DNA of 35,786 nt from Flavobacteriales bacterium (GCA_029247585.1 JAQWKY010000031.1:1-35786), one strand, 5' to 3'. Shown: positions 9,112 to 18,266, counted from the first letter of the stretch. The notes: generated by a model not told the origin, from the sequence alone. Translations and numbers: made by a program.

Positions 9112-10371
9112 ATGAAAGTTTCCATAGTTACCATAGGTGATGAGATTCTCATTGGACAGATAGTAGATACAAATTCGGCTTGGATTGCTCAAAGGTTAAA
9201 TGAGATTGGTCTGCAAGTGCAGAAAATTTATTCCATTTCCGATACCGAAGAAGAAATTGTTAGAACGTTAAATCGTGCGAGTCAATTGACGGATATTATT
9301 CTCATTACAGGTGGTCTTGGTCCAACAAATGATGACATCACCAAAATAACACTAGCGAAATTTTTTAAGGATACCCTGCAGCGAAATGAAGAGGTCTTAC
9401 GGCATATAAAAACGTTATTTCAAAAATTTGGAGCAAAAAAGATCAATAAGTTAAATGAACAGCAGGCTGATCTTCCAACCAAATGTAAAGTGTTGTTAAA
9501 CCCAATTGGTACTGCCATGGGAATGTGGTTTGAAGAAAATAATAAACATTTCATCTCCATGCCAGGAGTTCCTCGAGAGATGAAAGGCATGATGACTGAT
9601 AGTGTTTTACCCTCTTTGCAATCCAATTACAGTGAGGGAGTCTTTTTGCACAGGACCATACTAACTCAAGGGGTTCCTGAGTCTATTTTAGCGGAGAAAC
9701 TTTTTGAATGGGAAGCTTCTCTTCCAAAGCAGATTAAATTAGCATATCTCCCTTCAGAGAATAGAGTTCGACTTCGGTTAAGTATCAACGGAAAGGATGA
9801 GTTTCAGCTTAATGAAGTATTGAAACATGAAATTGAGAAATTAAATACGCTAATTCCTGAACATATTTACGGTGAAGAAAAAGATCGTATTGAGCAACGC
9901 GTTGGAGATTTGTTGCGTAAAAACAAGTCTACAGTGGCAACAGCAGAAAGTTGCACCGGTGGTTACTTGGCACATTTGATAAGTTCTGTGCCTGGATGTT
10001 CTAAATATTTTCGAGGAAGTGTGTTGGCCTACGACAATAAAATCAAACAAGATATTCTTGGAGTAAAACAGGAAAGCTTAAAAGAATATGGAGCCGTAAG
10101 TGAACAGGTTGTAAAAGAAATGGCTATGTCCGTAAAGCAAATGATGGGAGTAGATTATGCGCTATCAACTTCGGGTATTGCAGGTCCGTCAGGGGGCTCA
10201 GAAGAGAAGCCTGTGGGAACAGTTTGGGCAGCCATTGTTGGGCCCAATGGGGTTAAGGCTGTAAAGTATCAATTAGGTGTTGAAAGACTTTCGAATATCA
10301 AGCGAAGTGCAAGCGCAGTGTTGTTGGATTTTTTACATCAATTAGAATCTGACGATAAAAAAATAGAATAG
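9112..10371 (+). CDS. cinA: CinA family protein (competence/damage-inducible; NMN amidohydrolase domain)
   Basis: A 419-residue protein with both CinA domains. The N-terminal molybdopterin-binding-like domain carries TIGDEI (7-12), GGLGPTNDD (67-75) and PGVPREM (151-157). The C-terminal nicotinamide mononucleotide deamidase domain carries AESCTGG (278-284) and STSGIAGPSGG (352-362). The protein is linked to pyridine nucleotide salvage, and in some Gram-positives to competence. It lies directly upstream of rpmB, an arrangement I recall from other Bacteroidota. The 115 bases before it separate it from the divergent T9SS cargo gene. Confidence 0.95.
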   Translation: MKVSIVTIGDEILIGQIVDTNSAWIAQRLNEIGLQVQKIYSISDTEEEIVRTLNRASQLTDIILITGGLGPTNDDITKITLAKFFKDTLQRNEEVLRHIKTLFQKFGAKKINKLNEQQADLPTKCKVLLNPIGTAMGMWFEENNKHFISMPGVPREMKGMMTDSVLPSLQSNYSEGVFLHRTILTQGVPESILAEKLFEWEASLPKQIKLAYLPSENRVRLRLSINGKDEFQLNEVLKHEIEKLNTLIPEHIYGEEKDRIEQRVGDLLRKNKSTVATAESCTGGYLAHLISSVPGCSKYFRGSVLAYDNKIKQDILGVKQESLKEYGAVSEQVVKEMAMSVKQMMGVDYALSTSGIAGPSGGSEEKPVGTVWAAIVGPNGVKAVKYQLGVERLSNIKRSASAVLLDFLHQLESDDKKIE

Positions 10372-10375
10372 TTTT

Positions 10376-10403
10376 TTTGATTTGAATAAAAAAGTTACTT
10401 TTG
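10376..10403 (+). promoter_or_regulatory. Bacteroidota-type promoter for rpmB
   Basis: TTTG at 10376-10379 is followed after 16 bases by TACTTTTG at 10396-10403, a match to the TAnnTTTG -7 element of Bacteroidota. The spacer is slightly shorter than usual. It leaves a leader of about 35 bases before the rpmB ATG at 10446, and indicates that rpmB is transcribed independently of cinA. Confidence 0.6.
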
Positions 10404-10445
10404 CAATCCATTTTCCAATAGACGAAGAACATAATTTATATAGAA

Positions 10446-10685
10446 ATGTCAAGAGTTTGTAGTGTAACAGGTAAAAAAGCGATGGTAGGAAACAATGTTT
10501 CTCACTCGCAAAGAAAGACGAAGAGAAAATTTGGAGTTAACTTGATTAAGAAGCGTTTCTTTATTCCAGAAGAAGATCAGTGGATTACGCTAAGGTTATC
10601 AGCTTCAGCTTTAAAAACCGTTAATAGAAAAGGAATTTCTGCAGTTCTTAAAGAAGCACGTGCCAATGGTATGGAGCTAAAATAG
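10446..10685 (+). CDS. rpmB: 50S ribosomal protein L28
   Basis: A 79-residue basic protein starting MSRVCSVTGKKAMVGNNVSHS, the conserved L28 opening. The later RRFG-like and RLSASALKTVNRKGI segments also fit. L28 is a component of the large ribosomal subunit. It has its own promoter and is followed at once by a strong terminator. In many Bacteroidota rpmB is followed by rpmG (L33) and a short DUF4295 gene; neither is present in the following 227 bases, so rpmB is monocistronic here. Confidence 0.97.
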   Translation: MSRVCSVTGKKAMVGNNVSHSQRKTKRKFGVNLIKKRFFIPEEDQWITLRLSASALKTVNRKGISAVLKEARANGMELK

Positions 10686-10700
10686 TATTTGATAGACCCC

Positions 10701-10738
10701 AAAAAAAGTTGTCTCAGAAATGAGACAACTTTTTTTTT
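10701..10738 (+). terminator. Strong intrinsic terminator after rpmB
   Basis: A perfect 16-base stem with a GAAA tetraloop: the left arm ends GTTGTCTCA, the right arm starts TGAGACAAC, and an A-run pairs with a T-run (10731-10738). The A-run on the left makes it usable in both orientations, although no reverse-strand gene ends nearby. It isolates rpmB from the DUF2851 gene at 10913. The remaining bases up to 10912 hold no gene that I can see. Confidence 0.93.
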
Positions 10739-10912
10739 GCCCAAATTCTACTTGTCTACAGCCTTTTGAATCTCGATAATTCAGATTCACTCAAACCCTA
10801 AACCATAGCTAGTCATCGCTAGAAACTTTTAGGTCATTAAATGATAATATTGATTAAATAATTTATATTAGTAGCTAATTCAATATTTATACAATGATAT
10901 TATAGATTAGTA

Positions 10913-12184
10913 ATGATTAATGAAGCCTTTCTGCAGTTCATCTGGAAATTTCAGCTGTTTAATTTTACGAACCTAAAGTGCTCACGAGGAGCTTCTTTAC
11001 AAATTCTAAATCGAGGTATACACAATCACAACGCGGGACCCGACTTTTTGAATGTAAAGGCGCGAGTAAATCAGATGCTTTGGAATGGAGATGTTGAGGT
11101 TCATGTGAAAAGTTCCGATTGGCTTGTTCATAAACATCAAGACAACCCTCATTATGATGCTGTTATTTTGCATGTGGTCTATGAAGAAGATGTGCAGCTT
11201 AAACAAGCTGATAGAACTCCATTGTTTTGTTTAGAACTGAAGGGCTTGATCCCTAACAAGTATTTGACAGATTATGATACGCTCTATCATTCCTACAGAG
11301 AGATACCTTGTTCCTATGCACTTCCAGTTCTCGATACATTTTTTTGGAACTCCTATACAGAACGTTTGCTTGTAGAGCGAATGGAGAAAAAACAGGCTCA
11401 GGTTAGGGCTATTTTTTTGGCATCGAATAAAGATTACCAAGAGTGTTTTTATCGTCTTATGGCTTATGGCTTAGGTTTAAAGATTAATAAAGATCCGATG
11501 CTTAGGCTAGCTGAAGCTACCCCTTTGCGTATACTCCAAAAGCATTGCCCCAATCGCTTACATGTCGAGGCGCTTCTTTATGGACAAAGCGGTTTGTTGT
11601 TAAAGAGGTTTAGTGATGAATATCCAAAAGAACTTCAATTAGAGTATCTGTTTTACAAAGAGAAATATAGACTACAGCCACTTAAGCATCAACAATGGAA
11701 GTTCTTTAGACTTCGACCCAATTCATTTCCAACACTTCGCATCTCCTATTTGGCTGATTTTATTTTAAAATCAGAGTCTGTATTTGAAGAGCTTTTTCAT
11801 TATAAAGGTGTAGAAAGCCTTCTTTCTTTTTTTAATTTGGACTTGTCGGATTATTGGAGATCTCATTATGTATTTGATAAAAAGTCAAAAAGAATAAGAA
11901 AGCATTTGGGGGATTCAACACTAAATACAATCATCATAAATACAGTTTTACCTTTTTGCTTTTTTTATGCAAAACAACAATCTGATGAACCTATGATGAT
12001 GCGTGTGTTAGAAACGTTTAAGGATTTGAAATGTGAAAAGAATAAAGTAGTTCGCAACTTTAAAGAAGCTGGTGTAAATGGGCGTTCGGCTATGATGTCC
12101 CAAGGCTTAATTCATTTGTATCAGAATTATTGCATTCCGAGAAATTGTTTAAATTGCAGAGTGTTGAATCAAATACTTAAGTAA
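10913..12184 (+). CDS. DUF2851 family protein
   Basis: A 423-residue protein matching the Bacteroidota family DUF2851 by its N-terminal pattern: LQFIWKFQLFN, then GIHNHNAGPDFLNVKARV and WNGDVEVHVKSSDW, then a conserved HYDAVILHVVY. The function of the family is not established. The N-terminal part has nuclease-like acidic and His residues (NAGPDF, GDVEVH), but no activity can be claimed from this. The C terminus has a four-Cys cluster (CIPRNCLNC, CRVL) that could bind a metal. It is followed two bases later by a PspC-domain gene, suggesting an operon. Confidence 0.85.
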   Translation: MINEAFLQFIWKFQLFNFTNLKCSRGASLQILNRGIHNHNAGPDFLNVKARVNQMLWNGDVEVHVKSSDWLVHKHQDNPHYDAVILHVVYEEDVQLKQADRTPLFCLELKGLIPNKYLTDYDTLYHSYREIPCSYALPVLDTFFWNSYTERLLVERMEKKQAQVRAIFLASNKDYQECFYRLMAYGLGLKINKDPMLRLAEATPLRILQKHCPNRLHVEALLYGQSGLLLKRFSDEYPKELQLEYLFYKEKYRLQPLKHQQWKFFRLRPNSFPTLRISYLADFILKSESVFEELFHYKGVESLLSFFNLDLSDYWRSHYVFDKKSKRIRKHLGDSTLNTIIINTVLPFCFFYAKQQSDEPMMMRVLETFKDLKCEKNKVVRNFKEAGVNGRSAMMSQGLIHLYQNYCIPRNCLNCRVLNQILK

Positions 12185-12186
12185 AT

Positions 12187-12408
12187 ATGTATTCTTGGTT
12201 TCGAAATACAGTAGAAAGACAAGCTTTTGGGGTTTGTTCAGATCTGGCGGATCGTTTAAATATGAGAGCTTCTTCAGTACGACTCTTTTTTATCTACAGT
12301 TCCTTTTTAACTTTGGGCTCGCCATTGTTGGTTTATTTAATTATGGCTTTTGTTTTTCGATTGAAAGATCTGGTGAATTCAAAAAGAACTTCTGTATACG
12401 ATTTTTAA
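12187..12408 (+). CDS. Small PspC-domain membrane protein
   Basis: A 73-residue protein. AFGVCSDLADRLNMRASSVRLFFIY matches the PspC pattern (FGVCGGIAEYLNID..LVRL), followed by one hydrophobic segment (about 33-58, ending VYLIMAFVF) and a short basic tail. PspC proteins are small inner-membrane proteins linked to envelope stress signalling in enterobacteria; in Bacteroidota their role is mostly unknown. The gene starts two bases after the DUF2851 stop, so the two are probably cotranscribed and translationally coupled. Confidence 0.8.
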   Translation: MYSWFRNTVERQAFGVCSDLADRLNMRASSVRLFFIYSSFLTLGSPLLVYLIMAFVFRLKDLVNSKRTSVYDF

Positions 12409-12455
12409 TGAATTACCTTTCCTCAATCTAATCTAATGAATGGTTTTGCTTTTAA

Positions 12456-13370
12456 ATGAAGAAGTTTTTAATTACGGGTGCTAATGGTCTTTTAGGTCAA
12501 AAGTTAGTTTCATTATTACACCAAGAAGTAAATGTATGTTTGCTTGCTACAGCCCAGGGAGATTGTAGATTTAACCTGCCTTCAGGTGTTACTTTCCAAA
12601 GTTTGGATATCACGGATGCTGATGCATGTGCGATGCTATTCCAAGAGTTTCAGCCGGATGTATTGTTTCACACGGCTGCAATGACGCAAGTTGATGCATG
12701 TGAAGATGAACGAGAGCGCTGTGATTTGATTAATGTTACAGGTGTTTCGAATTTAATTAAGGCCATAGGGGATTTTGATACACACTTCATACATATTTCT
12801 ACAGATTTCATATACAAGGGTGATGCGTCTGAATATTTTGAACATTCAAAAGCTGATCCTTTGAGTTACTATGGCTTGTCTAAATGGAAGTCGGAGCAAC
12901 TGTTTACAGAGGTTTCATTCCCTTACACGATATTAAGGACCGTATTGGTTTATGGGGTTCTTGACGATTTAAGTCGGACTAATATTGTGCTTTGGGCCAA
13001 AGGAGCTCTTGAGAAAGGACAAGAAATTCAGGTGGTTGACGATCAATTTCGCTGCCCAACTCTTGCTGAAGATTTAGCTCTTGCTTGTTTGCTAGTTTCT
13101 CGAGAAAAAGCAACGGGCACCTATCATATTTCGGGTAAAGATTTTTTGAGTGTATTAGAAATTGTGCATGAAATTGCTGATTTCTGGAATCTCGATAAAC
13201 AATTAATCAATTCAATTCCCACATCAAGTCTGAGCCAAAAAGCTAAAAGGCCTCCCAAAACGAAATTAAACATTAGCAAAGCCATGCAGCACTTTAACTA
13301 TCAGCCAAAAAGTTTCCGTGAAGGATTGGTTTTGGTTGACAAACAAATCCAAAATCTAAAACTGCAGTAA
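12456..13370 (+). CDS. RmlD-like NAD-dependent sugar nucleotide reductase/epimerase (SDR)
   Basis: A 304-residue extended short-chain dehydrogenase. GANGLLG (8-14) is the dinucleotide-binding loop, STDFIY (115-120) carries the catalytic Ser/Thr, and Tyr139-x-x-x-Lys143 (YGLSK) is the catalytic pair. Overall it is closest to the dTDP-4-dehydrorhamnose reductase (RmlD) family, with the typical [10 protein letters not shown] and C-terminal segments. No other rhamnose genes are nearby, so the substrate is unproven and the symbol is withheld. Its stop codon shares a base with the start of the symporter gene (TAATG at 13368-13372), so the two are coupled. Confidence 0.85.
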   Translation: MKKFLITGANGLLGQKLVSLLHQEVNVCLLATAQGDCRFNLPSGVTFQSLDITDADACAMLFQEFQPDVLFHTAAMTQVDACEDERERCDLINVTGVSNLIKAIGDFDTHFIHISTDFIYKGDASEYFEHSKADPLSYYGLSKWKSEQLFTEVSFPYTILRTVLVYGVLDDLSRTNIVLWAKGALEKGQEIQVVDDQFRCPTLAEDLALACLLVSREKATGTYHISGKDFLSVLEIVHEIADFWNLDKQLINSIPTSSLSQKAKRPPKTKLNISKAMQHFNYQPKSFREGLVLVDKQIQNLKLQ

Positions 13371-14848
13371 TGAAAAAAATACTAGCGATCTTGTTATTTC
13401 TACCTCAGATGTTAAGAGCAGAAAGTACGTTTAGTGATCAGGTCAATTTACTTTTTGAGCCTATTGTAAATATCATGGCGAAAGTGATTTTTTGGGAACC
13501 TTTTTCAGCGGGTATGCCCATTGTTGTAATTTGGTTAGTCATTGGAGCCGTCTTTTTTACTCTTCGAATGAATTTTATCAATCTTAGAGGCTTTAAACAT
13601 GCTTTACAATTGGTTCGGGGAGACTATGATAACCCTAAAGATAAGGGTGAGGTTTCACATTTTCAGGCTTTAACAACCGCTTTATCGGCAACGGTAGGTT
13701 TAGGGAATATTGCCGGGGTTGCGGTTGCCGTAGCCATTGGTGGACCCGGGGCTACTTTTTGGATGATCGCAGCCGGACTCTTAGGGATGTCTTCAAAATT
13801 TGTGGAGTGTACCCTTGGGGTTAAATACCGTAAGATCGACGAAAATGGTGAAGTTTCCGGTGGACCTATGTACTACCTGAAAACTGCTTTTGAAAAGAGA
13901 AATTTTCCTTTTGCAGGAAAGGTTATGGCAGGTCTTTTTGCCATCCTTTGTGTGGGAGGTTCTTTTGGTGGTGGAAATATGTTTCAGGCCAATCAGGCTT
14001 TTTCTCAGTTAGAGGGGCAGTTTTCGATGCTAGAAGGTAACGGAGCTTATTTTGGATTTATCCTAGCCATTTTAGTTGGTGCCGTAATTATTGGTGGTAT
14101 TAAGAGTATTGCCATCGTCACAGAGAAAGTGGTTCCGTTTATGGCTGTTTTATATGTGGGGGCGTCCTTATTTATTATTGTAATGAATTACGATCAAATA
14201 TTTGATGTGTTTGGATTGATCTTCGATTCCGCTTTTTCAGGCGATGCTGCCAAAGGTGGTTTTGTCGGGGTATTGGTTCAGGGATTCCGAAGAGCAGCCT
14301 TTTCTAACGAGGCGGGTGTGGGTTCTGCAGCCATTGCTCACTCGGCAGTAAAAACAAATGAACCGGTTACTGAGGGAATTGTTGCCTTGTTAGAGCCATT
14401 TATCGATACCGTTGTTATTTGTACCATGACCGCTTTGGTCATCATAATTACAGGAAGACATACAGGTTACGATCTGGAAGGAGCGCAGCTAACATCTTCA
14501 GCATTTGAATCTGTGATCTCTTGGTTCCCGATGCTATTGGTTGTAGCCATCTTCTTATTTGCATTCTCAACCATGATCTCCTGGTCTTACTACGGGTTAA
14601 AAGCATGGACCTACCTATTCGGTCAGTCTAAATTAACCGAATACGCTTATAAGTTGTTATTCTTACTATTTATTATTCTTGGCTCTTCGGTAAGTCTTGG
14701 AGCTGTAATAGATTTCTCTGATATGATGATCCTTGCCATGGCATTCCCGAATATTCTAGGTTTGTATTTGATGTCGGGTGAAGTTAGAGCAGATCTGCGG
14801 GATTATCTCACTCGCGTAAAAAGTGGAGCCATAAAGAAGTTTAAATAA
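13370..14848 (+). CDS. Alanine/glycine:cation symporter (AGCS family)
   Basis: A 492-residue integral membrane protein with about 10-11 hydrophobic segments. Family signatures are [17 protein letters not shown] (99-115), followed by a GGPGATFW segment, GGPMYYL (164-170) and [16 protein letters not shown] (311-326). These transporters import alanine or glycine with Na+. The N terminus ([19 protein letters not shown]) looks like an extra hydrophobic leader, seen in some Bacteroidota members. It is cotranscribed with the RmlD-like gene through an overlapping stop/start. The 202 bases after it contain only weak hairpins: AAGAAT-TAG-ATTCTT at 14862-14876 and AGGTG-TTTT-CACCT at 14969-14982. Confidence 0.94.
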   Translation: MKKILAILLFLPQMLRAESTFSDQVNLLFEPIVNIMAKVIFWEPFSAGMPIVVIWLVIGAVFFTLRMNFINLRGFKHALQLVRGDYDNPKDKGEVSHFQALTTALSATVGLGNIAGVAVAVAIGGPGATFWMIAAGLLGMSSKFVECTLGVKYRKIDENGEVSGGPMYYLKTAFEKRNFPFAGKVMAGLFAILCVGGSFGGGNMFQANQAFSQLEGQFSMLEGNGAYFGFILAILVGAVIIGGIKSIAIVTEKVVPFMAVLYVGASLFIIVMNYDQIFDVFGLIFDSAFSGDAAKGGFVGVLVQGFRRAAFSNEAGVGSAAIAHSAVKTNEPVTEGIVALLEPFIDTVVICTMTALVIIITGRHTGYDLEGAQLTSSAFESVISWFPMLLVVAIFLFAFSTMISWSYYGLKAWTYLFGQSKLTEYAYKLLFLLFIILGSSVSLGAVIDFSDMMILAMAFPNILGLYLMSGEVRADLRDYLTRVKSGAIKKFK

Positions 14849-15050
14849 CTATAGGTTATTTAAGAATTAGATTCTTTAATATCCACAGTCCTTAAAGGTC
14901 AGGTTTTTTTATAGTCTTTAATTTAGTTATATTGAGGCCGTTCATAGGTAGTGTTGCTCATGATGAAAAGGTGTTTTCACCTATTTCAGATGTGCATTTA
15001 TTTAAATAAATTTATTGCAATAAAGTTAATTTTTAGATTTTAATTAAATA

Positions 15051-15542
15051 ATGGTAATAATGAATATTTCTAAATATGTGCCTACGGTATTGGTTTTGCT
15101 TTTGTTTCTGTCATGTGAAAAGGTGAAAAATCCTCCCTACACTTTTTATGTTCATGAGTTCACAAGGTTGGATGATAATATAGAAGAGCCCTTTGATGAC
15201 AAAAGACTCGCATCGTTGAGCCATCAAAATTTTAGTCAAGCTTATCGGTCTGTAAGTAAAAACCAGACGAGCACGCACTTTTACGTTAAGTTTAAACCTA
15301 GTAACGATAGTGAGTTAAATCAGTTACGGCTAAATTCGACGAATCTACTTTCTCCCGTGCATCTTGATGAACGCATTGCGGACTTTTATGATTACCCTTT
15401 TTTAACAGATCAAATTCATTCCTATGAAATGAGTTGTTCAGATTTAAACCCTCAATATTCAATTGTTTCTGTAGATGCGGTTTTACTGGACTTACCTGTC
15501 TATGAGATCTTAGCGGAGTTAATCATTTCACATAACAATTAA
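15051..15542 (+). CDS. Small putative lipoprotein of unknown function
   Basis: A 163-residue protein whose start could equally be the ATG at 15060. The N terminus has a basic residue, a hydrophobic core and LFLSC, a relaxed lipobox of the kind common in Bacteroidota (Cys22 from the first ATG). The mature part shows a repeated pattern of Asp, Leu and Tyr without a family I can name. The motifs LRLNSTNLL and HLDERIADFYDYPF suggest a small alpha/beta domain. There is no operon partner within 70 bases, though the helix-hairpin-helix gene follows on the same strand. Confidence 0.65.
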   Translation: MVIMNISKYVPTVLVLLLFLSCEKVKNPPYTFYVHEFTRLDDNIEEPFDDKRLASLSHQNFSQAYRSVSKNQTSTHFYVKFKPSNDSELNQLRLNSTNLLSPVHLDERIADFYDYPFLTDQIHSYEMSCSDLNPQYSIVSVDAVLLDLPVYEILAELIISHNN

Positions 15543-15613
15543 TAATCTGACTAATTTTAATTGATCCAAGCGAAATTAAAACGGCTATTCGATCGATTAT
15601 TAAATATTTCTGT

Positions 15614-16231
15614 TTGAACAGAAGAGAGCGGACAGCCCTTTTGTTTTTCTTGCTTTTGTTGGTGTTTGTAAATTTGATTTTTCGTGCTTTCCAAAAGAAA
15701 GCTGAAACAGTGCATTACGACAATCACGAAATTCAAAGGAGTTTCGGGTTTGTTGATTCATTAAATCAGTCACAGAAAATTTATGTGCATCAACAAACCA
15801 GTGATGTTCCAAAAAGCAATGCACCCAAAATCCCATTCATTAATATCAATTCAGCCGATTCAATAGCATTAAGAAAGCTACCCGGAATAGGGGTGAAGTA
15901 TTCCTCTAGGATGGTTCGCTATCGCAATATGTTAGGAGGTTTCCATACCAAAGAACAGTTGCTAGAAGTTTATGGCATAGATTCTGTACTATTTGACCGT
16001 ATCTTACCTTATTTGTTGATAGGACAACAAGATTTAAGGAAGATAAATATCAACACATGTACGGAGAAGAATCTTAAAGCGCATCCTTACATATCTAATC
16101 CAGTTGCTAAGCTTGTTGTAAAGTACAGAGAGCATCATGGATTTTATCAGAGTCTTGACGAGCTCAAGAGTTTACCCTTGATAGATGAGCAATTATTCCG
16201 TAAAATTGTAGTGTACCTAGAGATAGACTAA
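15614..16231 (+). CDS. ComEA-like helix-hairpin-helix protein, membrane-anchored
   Basis: The reading frame is open from 15551, and the first usual start codon in it is TTG at 15614, giving 205 residues. One N-terminal membrane segment (about 7-24) follows the basic NRRER. Two helix-hairpin-helix units follow: ININSADSIALRKLPGIG (76-93) through about 130, and ININTCTEKNLKAHPYI (144-160) through about 200. Such domains bind DNA non-specifically, as in ComEA DNA-uptake receptors, and this arrangement is widespread in Bacteroidota. Relatives usually carry more residues before the RRER motif, so the true start may be upstream or the 5' end may have a one-base shift. The stop abuts the apt start at 16232. 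Confidence 0.8.
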   Translation: MNRRERTALLFFLLLLVFVNLIFRAFQKKAETVHYDNHEIQRSFGFVDSLNQSQKIYVHQQTSDVPKSNAPKIPFININSADSIALRKLPGIGVKYSSRMVRYRNMLGGFHTKEQLLEVYGIDSVLFDRILPYLLIGQQDLRKININTCTEKNLKAHPYISNPVAKLVVKYREHHGFYQSLDELKSLPLIDEQLFRKIVVYLEID

Positions 16232-16756
16232 ATGGAAGAAAGATTAAAATGTGTGATTCGGGATTTTCCTGATTATCCACATCCGGGAATTGTATTTAAA
16301 GACATTAGTCCTGTTCTTAAGGATGTAAAACTTTACGGAGATGTTATTGATGCCTTTGTTAGCCAAATTCGAGAATTAGATGTTGATGCTATAGTAGGTA
16401 TTGAGAGTAGGGGTTTTTGGTTTGGCCCAACTATTGCTCATCAATTGAGAGTACCCTTTATACCCATTCGTAAGAAGGGGAAGTTACCGGGGGATACCTA
16501 TTCTTATGTTTATGATTTGGAGTATGGTTCTTCAGAAATTGAGATGCAAATGGGTTGCTTACCCAAAGGGTCTAGGGTTTTAATTCATGATGATTTGTTA
16601 GCTACTGGAGGAACGGCAAAAGCAGCGACACACCTGATAGACTTGGCTGGGGCTAAAACAGTTGGTTTTGCTTTCTTAGTTCACCTTACTTTTTTGAAGG
16701 CTGAGGATTCATTGAAAGATAGTTCAAATACGATTATTTCACTTGCAAAATATTAA
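16232..16756 (+). CDS. apt: Adenine phosphoribosyltransferase
   Basis: A 174-residue protein of normal length. Its family features are FPDYPHPGIVFKDISP (12-27), IESRGFWFGP (57-66) and the PRPP-binding loop VLIHDDLLATGGTA (116-129). It salvages adenine to AMP using phosphoribosyl pyrophosphate in the cytoplasm. The start follows the previous stop codon with no gap, and the acyl-CoA dehydrogenase begins three bases after its end, so the three genes look like one transcript. Confidence 0.97.
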   Translation: MEERLKCVIRDFPDYPHPGIVFKDISPVLKDVKLYGDVIDAFVSQIRELDVDAIVGIESRGFWFGPTIAHQLRVPFIPIRKKGKLPGDTYSYVYDLEYGSSEIEMQMGCLPKGSRVLIHDDLLATGGTAKAATHLIDLAGAKTVGFAFLVHLTFLKAEDSLKDSSNTIISLAKY

Positions 16757-16759
16757 TTC

Positions 16760-17902
16760 ATGGATTTTTCTTATTCAGATACACAGAAAATGATTGCTGA
16801 AACTGTTCGTGATTTTGGCGCCAACCATATCAAACCTTTTATGAAGGGATGGGATGATAGACAAGAGTTTCCTGTTGAGGTGTTTAAAGCTTTAGGAGAA
16901 TTGGGTTTGATGGGTGTTTTAGTCCCCGAAGAATACGGTGGGTCTGGTTTAAATTATGAGGAGTACGTTACAGCAATTGATGAGATTTCACAGATAGACT
17001 CATCCATAGGCTTGTCGGTTGCTGCTCATAATTCTCTGTGTATTGGGCATATTTTGGAATTCGGAAATGAGAGCCAAAAGAGAAAGTGGTTACCTAAGTT
17101 GGCTTCTGCTGAGTATATTGGAGCATGGGGAATAACGGAGCACAATACAGGTTCTGATGCGAGAGGGATGAATACAACTGCTGTAAAGGATGGGAACGAA
17201 TGGGTGTTGAATGGATCGAAGAACTTCATTACGCATGCTAAGACTGGTGATATTGCTGTTGTTGTTGTTCGTACAGGAGATAAATCAGATTCATGTGGAA
17301 TATCCGCATTCGTTGTGGAGAAGGGTACTCCGGGTTTTAGTTCCGGAAAAAAAGAAGATAAATTAGGTATGCGGGCTTCTGAAACTGCTGAGTTGATTTT
17401 TGATGATTGTCGGATACCAGAGGAGAATTTATTAGGCGAAGTTGGAGCAGGTTTCATTCAAGCGATGAAGGTTTTAGATGGAGGACGAATTTCGATTGCT
17501 GCCCTTTCCCTGGGTATTTCAAAAGGAGCCTATAAAGCCGCCTTGCAATATTCAAAAGAGCGTATACAGTTTGGGAAACCTATATGTGAACATCAAGCAA
17601 TTGCTTTTAAATTGGCTGACATGGCTACTGAAATTGAAGCCTCTGAATTGTTAATTTATCGTGCTGCTGATAAGAAAAATAAAGGTCAGAAAATGACCAA
17701 AGAAGGGGCAATGGCCAAGTATTTCACTTCTGAGCTTGCTGTAAAGGCAGCAAGTGAAGCCGTGCAGATTTTTGGTGGTTATGGTTATACAAAGGATTTT
17801 CCTGTGGAAAAGTTTTATAGAGATGCGAAGTTATGTACTATAGGGGAGGGGACTTCTGAAATTCAGAAAATTGTGATTTCTAAGTCTATATTGAATGATT
17901 GA
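16760..17902 (+). CDS. Acyl-CoA dehydrogenase
   Basis: A 380-residue flavoprotein with all acyl-CoA dehydrogenase signatures: GAWGITEHNTGSDA near 130-143 (FAD/substrate contact), QFGKPICEHQAIAFKLADMA near 266-285, and GGYGYTKDFPVEKFYRD before the catalytic region. The base is probably Glu363 in IGEGTSEIQ, the position of the MCAD catalytic glutamate. The enzyme introduces the alpha-beta double bond of acyl-CoA in fatty acid or branched-chain amino acid breakdown; chain length is not readable from sequence. It follows apt by three bases. Confidence 0.95.
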   Translation: MDFSYSDTQKMIAETVRDFGANHIKPFMKGWDDRQEFPVEVFKALGELGLMGVLVPEEYGGSGLNYEEYVTAIDEISQIDSSIGLSVAAHNSLCIGHILEFGNESQKRKWLPKLASAEYIGAWGITEHNTGSDARGMNTTAVKDGNEWVLNGSKNFITHAKTGDIAVVVVRTGDKSDSCGISAFVVEKGTPGFSSGKKEDKLGMRASETAELIFDDCRIPEENLLGEVGAGFIQAMKVLDGGRISIAALSLGISKGAYKAALQYSKERIQFGKPICEHQAIAFKLADMATEIEASELLIYRAADKKNKGQKMTKEGAMAKYFTSELAVKAASEAVQIFGGYGYTKDFPVEKFYRDAKLCTIGEGTSEIQKIVISKSILND

Positions 17903-17937
17903 GTTGATGTTTAAGAAGTAAAAAAAGAAACATTTGC

Positions 17938-17966
17938 TTGTAGCGTAAAACAAATTTGTATATTTG
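17938..17966 (+). promoter_or_regulatory. Bacteroidota-type promoter for rpsU
   Basis: TTG at 17938-17940 (a second TTTG lies at 17933-17936) is followed after 18 bases by TATATTTG at 17959-17966, an exact TAnnTTTG. The leader to the rpsU ATG at 18011 is about 40 bases. Spacing and sequence both fit the sigma-A promoters described for Bacteroidota. Confidence 0.75.
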
Positions 17967-18010
17967 CCCTCCCAAAGTAGAGAAGAATTTAAGATTAAAT
18001 AAGAACAGAC

Positions 18011-18205
18011 ATGATTATTATTCCTGTAAAAGAAGGTGAAGCTATTGAAAGAGCTTTGAAGCGTTTCAAAAGAAAATTCGATAAAACCGGTGCGATGCGT
18101 CAGCTACGTGCTCGTAAAGAATTTATCAAGCCTTCTGTGAAAAGAAGAAAGCAGATGATTAAAGCTGCTTATATCCAGCAGTTGAGACAAGCAGAGGAAG
18201 CATAG
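18011..18205 (+). CDS. rpsU: 30S ribosomal protein S21
   Basis: A 64-residue very basic protein beginning MIIIPVKEGEAIERALKRFK, with the S21 feature of an N-terminal strand followed by long Lys/Arg-rich helices (RRKQMIKAAYIQQLRQ). S21 is a small-subunit protein acting at initiation. In Bacteroidota S21 is one of the proteins bordering the anti-Shine-Dalgarno region, whose occlusion explains why Shine-Dalgarno sequences are scarce in this phylum. It has its own promoter and terminator. Confidence 0.97.
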   Translation: MIIIPVKEGEAIERALKRFKRKFDKTGAMRQLRARKEFIKPSVKRRKQMIKAAYIQQLRQAEEA

Positions 18206-18225
18206 TCAGTATTTTATACGTATTT

Positions 18226-18266
18226 AAAGCGCTTTTGTGTATTTTTACACAAAAGCGCTTTTTTTT
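18226..18266 (+). terminator. Intrinsic terminator after rpsU, directly abutting the xerC start
   Basis: A perfect 15-base inverted repeat, AAAGCGCTTTTGTGT at 18226-18240 and ACACAAAAGCGCTTT at 18247-18261, with a 6-base loop and a T-run through 18266. The ATG of xerC is at 18267, immediately after the T-run. A GTG inside the hairpin (18237) would extend xerC by ten residues but is not credible as the start. Confidence 0.92.

Noticed and set aside
10739-10912. Possible rpmG or small gene after the rpmB terminator
   Set aside because: No frame gives the L33 pattern or any convincing small protein; stop codons are frequent in all frames.
12195-12431. Second forward frame of 78 codons overlapping the PspC gene
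   Set aside because: Its translation has no domain, while the other frame matches PspC well.
18237-18266. GTG start extending xerC by ten residues
   Set aside because: These codons lie inside the rpsU terminator hairpin; the ATG at 18267 gives the normal XerC N terminus.
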